This document shows, one piece after another, positions 18,146 to 25,630 of a stretch of DNA of 32,619 nt (position 1 is the stretch's first letter; every line of letters starts with the position of its first letter). The notes under the pieces were generated by a model. That model saw nothing but the letters and a program-made list of their open reading frames with translations, was not told where the DNA came from and ran no database searches. This DNA is from Candidatus Woesearchaeota archaeon. GTDB lineage: Archaea > Nanobdellota > Nanobdellia > Woesearchaeales > ARS49. The position numbers were made by a program, and so were the translations under genes. The DNA lies in the NCBI GenBank assembly GCA_016203395.1, contig JACQMV010000049.1:1-32619 (forward strand), in the 5' to 3' direction.

Positions 18146-18167
18146 GTTGTAGCTTTTTAACTACAAC
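18146..18167 (-). terminator. Hairpin + T-rich tract overlapping the nrdJ stop codon
   Basis: Perfect 7-bp stem GTTGTAG/CTACAAC with the TAA in the loop, followed on the minus strand by TTTGTTATTTT. Confidence 0.5.
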
Positions 18168-21096
18168 CGATGGAGTTGCCGCAGTTGAGACATTTGTAGC
18201 ATGTTGCGTTCCTTACTGTAATATGACCGCATATATTACAGGCAGGCGCATCCCCCATCATGTTTGCGAATTGCTGATTCACTGTTTTTGCTGAGTCTGC
18301 CTGCTTCAGTGTTTGCTGCTGGGGCATCTGCAGAAAATCTGTTCTTCCGAGGTATTCTGCTCCAATAATACGGAATATAAAGTCAACAACAGACGTGCAC
18401 GTCTTTATTTGAGGATGGTCTGTGAAGCCCATTGGCTCAAATCTTTGGAAGGTAAATTTGTTTACATATTTTTCCAAAGGCACACCGTGCTGCAATCCTA
18501 TACTTACTGCTATTGCTAAACAATTCATTATTGAACGCATTGTAGCTCCTTCTTTGTACAGGTCAAGGAATACTTCACCCAGCCGGCCATCAGGATATTC
18601 TCCTGTTCGTACGAATATTTTTTGTCCTGCTACCTTATATCCATAGGTGTAGCCCTTTCGTTTTTTAGGAAGATCTTCCTCTCGCCCTCTGTTGTGTAGT
18701 GGTTCTTCTTGTTTTGTTCCTGAACTTAATGGCTGTGATGCTTTGCATCCATCCCTGTATATAGAGATTGCTTTCAGTCCTAACTTCCATGCGTCCATAT
18801 AGCCAGAGTATATTTCCTCTACTGTTGTTTCGGCTGGCATGTTTACTGTTTTGCTTATTGCTCCTGAAATGAATGGTTGAACTGCTGCCATCATCCTTAT
18901 ATGACCTAATGGCGCTATGAATCTTTTGCCTATTCCACACTTGTTTGCGCAATCAAATACAGAATAATGCTCTTCTTTAACGTGTGGAGCTCCTTCTATT
19001 GTTTGCGCCCCTCCTACGTACACACTTGCTTGTTTGATTTGTTCCTCGCTCAGCCCTTTTTCTTTCAGTGCTTTAGGATTGATGTGAGGCGTCCATTCAT
19101 CTATACTCTTGTTTTTTGATACGTATTCCTGTGTTTCTTTTATTTGTTCTTCAGTAAGCCCCAGTGTTTTTAATTGTTCAGGGCTTACAAATGGCGCATT
19201 GTCCAGTGTTCCTTTTCCAAGCAGGTAAGTTAGTATTTCTGCTGTCTGTTCTTCAGTATAGCCGAGATTTTTTATTGCCAACGACGTGCTCTTGTTTACT
19301 ATTTTGAAGTAGCCGCCTCCTGCAAGCTTTTTCCATTTAACAAGGGAAAATTCTGGCTCAACGCCTGTTGTGTCACAATCCATTAACAGCCCTATTGTTC
19401 CTGTTGGTGCTATGACTGTTGCCTGCGCATTTCTGAAGCCATGCTTCTCTCCAAGCGCAATTGCTTCATCCCACGACTCTCTTGCTGCTTTTAGTAACTC
19501 TTCAGGGCATATTTTTATGTCTATTGCATATGCAGCATCTCTGTGCTTGTTCATAACTTTAAGGAACGGCTGTGCATTCTTTTCATAGCCATTAAATGCG
19601 CCCACTATCTCAGCCATTTCTGCGCTTGTTTTGTAACCGTGCCCTGTCATGATTGCAGTGATTGCTGCTGCAATGCTACGTCCTTTCTCACTGTCATAAG
19701 GTATTCCGTTTATCATCAAATACGTGCCTAAGTTGGCATACCCCAGTCCTAAAGGCCTGTATTCATGAGTGTTTTGTGCTATTTGCTTTGTCGGATAGCT
19801 GCTTAAATCAACAAGAATCTCCTGCGCTACGAATACAATTCTTGCAGTGTGCTTGAATGCCGAAATGTCTAACTGATTGTTTTCTTTTGTGTGCTTCATT
19901 ATATTTATGCTTGCAAGATTGCACGCGCTGTCATCTAAGAACATGTATTCTGAGCAAGGATTACTTGCGTTTATTCTCCCAGTATTTGGGCATGGGTGCC
20001 AATCGTTTATTGTTGTATCAAACTGCAGTCCAGGATCTGCGCACTCCCAGGCAGCTTGACATATTTTGTTGAAAAGTTCTTTTGCACGATATTCTTTTGC
20101 TACTTTTCCTGTTGTGCGTTCTATTGTTCTGAATGAGCTATCTGAAACAACTGCCTGCATGAATGCCTCTGTCAATCTTACGCTGTTGTTGCTGTTCTGA
20201 CCAGACACTGTTTTGTACGCTTCTCCATTGAAGTCTGAAGGATAGCCAGCTTTAATGAGTATTTTTGCTTTCTTCTCTTCTCTTGCTTTCCACTCAATAA
20301 AGTCTTCTATTTCCGGATGCTCTACATCCAGTATAACCATTTTTGCAGCTCTTCTTGTTGTGCCCCCGCTTTTTATGCTTCCTGCTCCTTTGTCAAATAC
20401 TTCCAAGAAACTCATAAGTCCTGAACTTTGGCCGCCTCCTGATAGTTTTTCTCCTTTTGCCCTTAGTTTTGAAAAATTTGTTCCTGTTCCTGAACCATAC
20501 TTGAATAATCTCGCTTCACTTTTTACGAGCTCAAATATTGTTGAAAGATCATCTGTTACGCTTTGTATGAAGCAAGCACTACACTGAGGTCTTGAATACC
20601 CATCAATTACTTGAGTGATTTTTTCTTTCTGGAAATCCCATGCATAACTCTCGCTTGTTCCTTTTATTCCATACTCTGAGTATAGCCCGCAATTAAACCA
20701 TACAGGACTATTAAACGCTGCTTTCTGCGTTATTAGTATGTGCAATAATTCACTTTCAAATGCCTTTGCGTCATTTTCTGTTGCAAAGTAGCCCTGCTCT
20801 TTTCCAAAATTGCTTATAGTGTGTGCTATTCTCCACACTAATTGTTTTGCTGATGTTTCAGAACCACCGTTTACGCCTGCTTTTCTAAAGTATTTACTTG
20901 CGATTATATCTGTAGCAAGCTGCGACCATGTCTTAGGAACTTCTACATCTTTCATTTCAAAAACAATCCTGCCATCTGGCTCTGTAATTGCTGAAGTTCT
21001 TTTTGTATACTCAATAACCTCAAGAGGGTTCCTCTCGTCTGTAAATTCTTTTTTTATTACTAGCCCTTTATGCTTTAGCTGCGACTTTTGTTCCAT
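18157..21096 (-). CDS. nrdJ: Adenosylcobalamin-dependent (class II) ribonucleoside reductase
   Basis: FNSPVWFNCG, PQCSACFIQSV, KYGSGTGTNFSKLR, NPCSEYMFLDDSACNLASIN, VIAPTGTIGLLMDCDTTGVEP; C-terminal Cys motifs. Confidence 0.96.
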   Translation of the reverse strand: MEQKSQLKHKGLVIKKEFTDERNPLEVIEYTKRTSAITEPDGRIVFEMKDVEVPKTWSQLATDIIASKYFRKAGVNGGSETSAKQLVWRIAHTISNFGKEQGYFATENDAKAFESELLHILITQKAAFNSPVWFNCGLYSEYGIKGTSESYAWDFQKEKITQVIDGYSRPQCSACFIQSVTDDLSTIFELVKSEARLFKYGSGTGTNFSKLRAKGEKLSGGGQSSGLMSFLEVFDKGAGSIKSGGTTRRAAKMVILDVEHPEIEDFIEWKAREEKKAKILIKAGYPSDFNGEAYKTVSGQNSNNSVRLTEAFMQAVVSDSSFRTIERTTGKVAKEYRAKELFNKICQAAWECADPGLQFDTTINDWHPCPNTGRINASNPCSEYMFLDDSACNLASINIMKHTKENNQLDISAFKHTARIVFVAQEILVDLSSYPTKQIAQNTHEYRPLGLGYANLGTYLMINGIPYDSEKGRSIAAAITAIMTGHGYKTSAEMAEIVGAFNGYEKNAQPFLKVMNKHRDAAYAIDIKICPEELLKAARESWDEAIALGEKHGFRNAQATVIAPTGTIGLLMDCDTTGVEPEFSLVKWKKLAGGGYFKIVNKSTSLAIKNLGYTEEQTAEILTYLLGKGTLDNAPFVSPEQLKTLGLTEEQIKETQEYVSKNKSIDEWTPHINPKALKEKGLSEEQIKQASVYVGGAQTIEGAPHVKEEHYSVFDCANKCGIGKRFIAPLGHIRMMAAVQPFISGAISKTVNMPAETTVEEIYSGYMDAWKLGLKAISIYRDGCKASQPLSSGTKQEEPLHNRGREEDLPKKRKGYTYGYKVAGQKIFVRTGEYPDGRLGEVFLDLYKEGATMRSIMNCLAIAVSIGLQHGVPLEKYVNKFTFQRFEPMGFTDHPQIKTCTSVVDFIFRIIGAEYLGRTDFLQMPQQQTLKQADSAKTVNQQFANMMGDAPACNICGHITVRNATCYKCLNCGNSIGCS

Positions 21097-21550
21097 TTTT
21101 TATACCTCGCTTGAGTTCTGTTATTGTTTTTAAAAACTGTGTTGGATCTTTGAACTTCTGATATACTGATGCAAATCTGACATAGGCAACTTCGTCCATG
21201 CTTTTCAGCCCATCCATTACAAATTCTCCTACAATCCTGCTCTTGATTTCAGTTTTGTTGAGCGCCAAAAGCTTACTTTCTACTTTATCAACTGCTCTTT
21301 CAATACGTTCATTGCTAATCCCTCTTTTTTCAAGAGCAAGCTGCAATCCTTTCAGTATTTTGTCCCGATTATACGCCTCATATGTTCCATCCCGCTTTAT
21401 TATTGTAATTTCTGTCTTCACAATTTTTTCGTAGGTCGTCCATCTTTTTTGGCATGTGAGACATTCCCTTCTTCTTCGTATTTCATTATCAGGAGTTCTT
21501 CTGCTTTCCAGAACCTTTGTTTTGTCTTTGAGACAGTACGGGCATTTCAT
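21068..21550 (-). CDS. nrdR: Transcriptional repressor NrdR
   Basis: MKCPYCLKDKTKVLESRRTPDNEIRRRRECLTCQKRWTTYEK; overlaps nrdJ start by 29 bp. Confidence 0.95.
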   Translation of the reverse strand: MKCPYCLKDKTKVLESRRTPDNEIRRRRECLTCQKRWTTYEKIVKTEITIIKRDGTYEAYNRDKILKGLQLALEKRGISNERIERAVDKVESKLLALNKTEIKSRIVGEFVMDGLKSMDEVAYVRFASVYQKFKDPTQFLKTITELKRGIKNGTKVAAKA

Positions 21551-21612
21551 GGCACTTTATCGTCGGAAACACCATATGTGGCGGTATTATTTTTCCCGAC
21601 GACACTATGCCA
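21550..21612. promoter_or_regulatory. Long imperfect inverted repeat at the nrdR start
   Basis: TGGCACTTTATCGTCGG (21550-21566) vs CCGACGACACTATGCCA (21596-21612), 13/17 complementary. Confidence 0.55.
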
Positions 21613-21730
21613 CTAGCCGAACTTCCTTATAAACTTTCCGATTTTTGAGCCCAGTAGAAAAGTTAAATAATCCAAGCAGCTGCGAATAATCATTTACAAA
21701 TGTTTTATTGTTGTCCTACCGCCCTCTCAA

Positions 21731-21800
21731 AAAAAATAAGAGTGCAAGATGATGATGCTTTCCACAGCCCTTCATAAAAAGGATAAGAGTGTAAGATGAT
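21731..21800. repeat. Tandem near-duplicate AATAAGAGTG(C/T)AAGATGAT flanking a TIR-like fragment
   Basis: aaaaaataagagtgcaagatgat (21731-21753) and aaaaaggataagagtgtaagatgat (21776-21800) bracket ccacagccctt. Confidence 0.7.
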
Positions 21801-21810
21801 ACTACGTTTC

Positions 21811-22034
21811 TGCAGCACTTGTGGCTTGGCTCATGATTTGAACGTATCTTTTCTTGTCGTCACACCAAGCCCTTACCATGTGCTTGCGTTGTGTTTGCAA
21901 CAGGGTGCAACAAATTGTATTGCTCTTGTCAATAAAACTGCTAATTGCGTTAAAGTTCACAGTCAAAGCACAAGCGCTGCTGATAAATAATAATCTAATT
22001 TAAGATAAGAACTAGCAAGATTAATAAATAATGC
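21811..22034 (-). repeat. MITE-like repeat, copy 3 (same subfamily as copy 1)
   Basis: RC shares tttaacgcaattagc(a/t)gttttattgaca with copy 1 and ttgttgcaccctgttgcaaacacaacgcaagcacatggtaagggcttggtgtgac with copies 4 and 6. Confidence 0.87.
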
Positions 22035-22049
22035 CTGACTAAATGAAAC

Positions 22050-22415
22050 ATGCCGAATATATTGATAGCAGATGATGACGTATCAAACAGAAGCTTATTA
22101 AGAACAATTGCTGAAAGAGTTGGCAAAGCAATCGAAGTAAGTAACGGAGAAGAAGCAATCGCAGTGATGAAAAAACAAAAGATTTCATTAGTGCTTGCAG
22201 ACAATATAATGCAGCCAACAGGTGGAGAAGAAGTGGCAGAGGTAGCAATGAAAGCCAGAATGCCCTACCTAATAATAACTGCAACACCAGATTCAGTATC
22301 AGAAAGACATAAAAAACATACAGTAGCAAAACCATGCAGTGCAACAGAACTTGAAAAGAAAATATACGAAAGAAGCCACCCCTGCGCTTTTGCAATGTAT
22401 TACACACAAGCTTAA
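22050..22415 (+). CDS. Stand-alone response-regulator receiver domain (CheY-like)
   Basis: ILIADDDVSNRSLLRTIAE, LVLADNIMQPTGGEEV, IITATPD, VAKPCS. Confidence 0.75.
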   Translation: MPNILIADDDVSNRSLLRTIAERVGKAIEVSNGEEAIAVMKKQKISLVLADNIMQPTGGEEVAEVAMKARMPYLIITATPDSVSERHKKHTVAKPCSATELEKKIYERSHPCAFAMYYTQA

Positions 22416-22440
22416 AAACAGGAATAACCTATTCCAATAA

Positions 22441-24783
22441 ATGAAGCAGAAATTTTACATAATAGAGCTAACCTATAAAATAGAAAACAATAAAGCAGTA
22501 ATAATAATCTACGGAAGAACACAAACAGGAGAAAGCATAATCCTCAAAGACAGAAATTTTGAACCATACTTTTACGTGCTGTCAGCAGACGAAAGAATAG
22601 AACACATTGCAAAAGAAAACCACAAAGTCGTAAAAACAGAAACAATAACAAAAAAACTAATAGAAAAACAGGTAACAGCAACAAAAGTATTCGTGAACCT
22701 TCCATCAGCAGTTCCAGAACTAAGAGAGGAAGCAAAGAAATACGGACAAACACTTGAGGACGACATATTATTTGTTAGAAGATACCTTATTGACAAAGAA
22801 ATAACCCCATTAACACTATTAGAAGCAGAAACAGAAAACAACGAAATAATAAGCATAAAAAAAGCAGACGAAGAACCAATAAAACCAAAAACAATAGCAA
22901 TAGACATAGAAACATACACGCCACAAGGAAGCTTTGAAATAAGCTACGAAAACCCCATCATAACAATTGCACTGCACGGAGACAACTTCCAAAAACTTCT
23001 GACATGGAAAAAAACAAACATTCAACAGGCAGAAACACTTACAACAGAAAAAGAAATGCTTGAAAAACTCGCACAATTAATAAAACAATACCAGCCAGAC
23101 TTTATTATCGGCTACAACAGCGACAGCTTTGACATGCCATACATAATTGCAAGAGCAAAAAAACTCAAAGCAAAAATAAACATAGGAAAAGACAACACCG
23201 ACCCGGAAATAACAGGAAAAACCCACAAGGAATGCAAAATAACAGGAATAAGCCACATTGACATACTACGCTTCGTAAGAAGAGTCCTCGGAATGACAAT
23301 GAAAACAGACAGCTTCACCCTAGAAGCAGTAGCAAGCGAACTACTAGGCGAACACAAACACGACTTCCCATACGAACAAATAGGACCTGCATGGGATTCA
23401 GGAAACATAAAGGAACTGGCAGAATACAACCTCCATGACGCAAAACTAACATACAAAATATTTGAAAAAGCATGGCCTGCACTCCTTGAATTCACAAAAA
23501 TAGTAGGACTAACACCATTTGACATATCACGGCTGTCATTCTCCCAATTCGTTGAATGGTTCATGGCAAGAAAAGCATTCCAACAAAACGAATTACTACC
23601 AAACAAGCCAACATACAAAGAACAAACAAAAAGAATGAACTTCCAAGCAAAAGGAGCGCTCGTGTTTGAACCAAAACAAGGCGTTTACAAAGACATAATC
23701 GTATTTGACTACAGAAGCTTATACCCGAGCATAATTGCCTCAGCAAACATAAGCCCCGGAACACTAAACTGCGAATGCTGCAATGAAAAAGTGCCAGAAC
23801 TAAACATACACTTCTGCAAGAAAAAGAACGGATTCATAAGCACAATCATAAAAGAAATAATATCCTACAGAACAAGCATCAAAAAACAACTAAAAACAAA
23901 CAACGACCCATTACTTGAAGCAAGAGTGTATGCCCTGAAAGTGCTGCTCAACAGCTTCTACGGCTACATGGGATTTGCAGCAGCAAGATGGTACAGCGCA
24001 GAAAGCGTAGAAGCAACAACAAGCTACGCAAGACACTACATATCCCAAGTCAAAGACAAAGCAACAAAAAGCGGATTTAAAGTAATCTACGGCGACACAG
24101 ACTCAGTATTCATAACACTTGAAGAAAAAACAACAAGTGATGCAAACAAACTGCTTGAACAAATCAACAAAGAACTACCAAAACCAATGGAACTAGAAAT
24201 GGAAGGACACTACTTATCAGGAATATTCGTAAGCACAAAAGGAACAACAACAGGAGCAAAAAAAAGATACGCATTATTAAAAGAAAACGGTGAACTGAAA
24301 ATAAGAGGATTTGAAACAATACGAAGAAACACTGCAATTATAGCCAAAAAAACACAAGAACAACTAATAAGAATAGTCCTACAAGAAGGAAACTCACAAA
24401 AAGCAATTTCGTTAATCAAAGAAACAATAAAAAAACTAAGAAAAAACGAAGTAGCTGTCAAAGACGTCATAATAACAACACAAATACAAAAAGAAACAAG
24501 CAAATACGACAGCGTAGGTCCCCACGTAGCAGCTGCAAAACTCCTTGAAAACAAAGGCATCAAAATCAGCAAAGGAATGATAATCAGCTACATAATAGGC
24601 AGAGGAACAGGAAGAATAAGAGACAGAGTAATTCTACCAAAAGAAGCAAAACAAACAGACTACGACGGAGAATACTACATAACAAACTCCTTACTCCCGG
24701 CAGTAGAAAATATACTAAACGCAATAGGCATAAACCTTTCAGACGTCATAAATGAAGGACAAAAAGGATTAGGAGAGTATTAA
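22441..24783 (+). CDS. polB: Family-B DNA polymerase
   Basis: Exo motif IAIDIETY, DYRSLYPSIIASANISPGTL, KVLLNSFYGYMGF, YGDTDSVFI, no intein seen. Confidence 0.96.
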   Translation: MKQKFYIIELTYKIENNKAVIIIYGRTQTGESIILKDRNFEPYFYVLSADERIEHIAKENHKVVKTETITKKLIEKQVTATKVFVNLPSAVPELREEAKKYGQTLEDDILFVRRYLIDKEITPLTLLEAETENNEIISIKKADEEPIKPKTIAIDIETYTPQGSFEISYENPIITIALHGDNFQKLLTWKKTNIQQAETLTTEKEMLEKLAQLIKQYQPDFIIGYNSDSFDMPYIIARAKKLKAKINIGKDNTDPEITGKTHKECKITGISHIDILRFVRRVLGMTMKTDSFTLEAVASELLGEHKHDFPYEQIGPAWDSGNIKELAEYNLHDAKLTYKIFEKAWPALLEFTKIVGLTPFDISRLSFSQFVEWFMARKAFQQNELLPNKPTYKEQTKRMNFQAKGALVFEPKQGVYKDIIVFDYRSLYPSIIASANISPGTLNCECCNEKVPELNIHFCKKKNGFISTIIKEIISYRTSIKKQLKTNNDPLLEARVYALKVLLNSFYGYMGFAAARWYSAESVEATTSYARHYISQVKDKATKSGFKVIYGDTDSVFITLEEKTTSDANKLLEQINKELPKPMELEMEGHYLSGIFVSTKGTTTGAKKRYALLKENGELKIRGFETIRRNTAIIAKKTQEQLIRIVLQEGNSQKAISLIKETIKKLRKNEVAVKDVIITTQIQKETSKYDSVGPHVAAAKLLENKGIKISKGMIISYIIGRGTGRIRDRVILPKEAKQTDYDGEYYITNSLLPAVENILNAIGINLSDVINEGQKGLGEY

Positions 24784-24796
24784 AAAATAAAAAAAA

Positions 24797-25006
24797 TCAC
24801 GAGCGATGACAGCCGTGATACTCTGAAATAGCATTTGCAGTGCTTACAGCGTGCAAATCATTCAAAACAGAATGTTTCTGAACAGCAACCTCTACATCAG
24901 CAAACATTCCACGCTGATCAGCAACAACAAAACACTCCAGCGAATACACACCTAAAACACTACATTTATTCCCACACACGTTTTCTGCTACATTTTCCAA
25001 CCGCAT
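24797..25006 (-). CDS. Third small ORF of the RiPP-like operon (69 aa, Cys-containing)
   Basis: MRLENVAENVCGNKCSVLGVYSLECFVVADQRG...YHGCHRS; preceded by TAGGAGGTGATGAAAATG. Confidence 0.65.
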   Translation of the reverse strand: MRLENVAENVCGNKCSVLGVYSLECFVVADQRGMFADVEVAVQKHSVLNDLHAVSTANAISEYHGCHRS

Positions 25007-25018
25007 TTTCATCACCTC

Positions 25019-25324
25019 CTAACTATAGTCAGGACAGGGAGTTTCATGACATGGCGCACCAGGACGACTTACACGGCGAGAAACATAATTCCCGCAAGGA
25101 TGTGCAACACAATCGCACAATCTCCCTTTTTTGCTTTTATCTTTTTTGCCTTCGCAACTGCAGTTATCATAACACCTGCAAATATAGTCACACTTACAAT
25201 GAGAATTGCAACTACGGAAAGTCCTATCCTCATCCAAAGAACGCTTCCCACCAAGAGGAATAACAACAAACACACTAACACCAGACTCACCAATGCCAAT
25301 ATCAATATCCTCAAGCAGTAACAT
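25019..25324 (-). CDS. Putative RiPP precursor A (101 aa, about 12 Cys)
   Basis: MLLLEDIDIGIGESGVSVFVVIPLGGKRSLDEDRTFRSCNSHCKCDYICRCYDNCSCEG...CPDYS; SD GGAGGTGAAAGGAATG. Confidence 0.72.
   Translation of the reverse strand: MLLLEDIDIGIGESGVSVFVVIPLGGKRSLDEDRTFRSCNSHCKCDYICRCYDNCSCEGKKDKSKKGRLCDCVAHPCGNYVSRRVSRPGAPCHETPCPDYS
25190..25316 (-). repeat. Leader-coding direct repeat (precursor A copy)
   Basis: 127 nt aligned to 25484-25610 with two differences. Confidence 0.95.
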
Positions 25325-25336
25325 TCCTTTCACCTC

Positions 25337-25630
25337 CTAACGATAATCCGGACAGCAATGACGAGTACAAATACAAGCGCAAACTTCAGAACAATAGTCA
25401 CTACACGTATCACTAACGCAATAACACCCTTTCTCCTTTTTGCTATTGCAATCACACGTTCCATGATCCTTACAAATAGGATTACACTTACAATGAGAAT
25501 TGCACCTACGGAAAGTCCTATCCTCATCCAAAGAACGCTTCCCACCAAGAGGAATAACAGCAAACACACTAACACCAGACTCACCAATGCCAATATCAAT
25601 ATCCTCAAGCCGTAAGTTGTTTGTTGTCAT
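25337..25630 (-). CDS. Putative RiPP precursor B (97 aa, about 15 Cys)
   Basis: MTTNNLRLEDIDIGIGESGVSVFAVIPLGGKRSLDEDRTFRRCNSHCKCNPICKDHGTCDCNSKKEKGCYCVSDTCSDYCSEVCACICTRHCCPDYR; overlaps the rSAM 3' end. Confidence 0.72.
   Translation of the reverse strand: MTTNNLRLEDIDIGIGESGVSVFAVIPLGGKRSLDEDRTFRRCNSHCKCNPICKDHGTCDCNSKKEKGCYCVSDTCSDYCSEVCACICTRHCCPDYR
25484..25610 (-). repeat. Leader-coding direct repeat (precursor B copy)
   Basis: 127 nt aligned to 25190-25316 with two differences. Confidence 0.95.

Noticed and set aside
18157-21096. Internal repeat-like segment (LGLTEEQIKETQEYV / KGLSEEQIKQASVYV) in NrdJ as a novel insertion
   Set aside because: I recall similar helical segments in B12-dependent reductases; without an alignment it cannot be called unusual.
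21796-21990. ORF in repeat copy 3 similar to the ORF at 9250-9453 (VTPSxY..LALCLQ..ATNCIAxVNKTANCVK)
   Set aside because: Considered a conserved small protein, but the equivalent frame is interrupted by a stop in copy 4 and shifted in copy 2, so similarity is better explained by the shared non-coding repeat.
22544-24572. Several minus-strand ORFs inside polB
   Set aside because: Antisense shadows of the A-rich polB coding strand.
22441-24783. Intein or unusual insertion in PolB, and its strongly A-rich codon choice as a sign of horizontal transfer
   Set aside because: Polymerase motifs are contiguous with no splicing-domain signatures; the codon bias is notable but could not be quantified against the genome here.
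25069-25314. Hydrophobic ORF MRILILALVSLVLVCLLLFLLVGSVLWMRIGL... overlapping precursor A
   Set aside because: Frame-shifted reading of the Cys-rich gene (TGT/TGC become Val/Leu/Ile codons); the Cys frame has the SD, the conserved CPDY ending and the coupled stop/start signals.
24835-25321. Plus-strand ORFs across the peptide operon
   Set aside because: Antisense to SD-preceded, mutually coupled genes; low-complexity composition.
25330-25608. Second hydrophobic ORF overlapping precursor B
   Set aside because: Same artefact; the shared N-terminus simply reflects the duplicated DNA.
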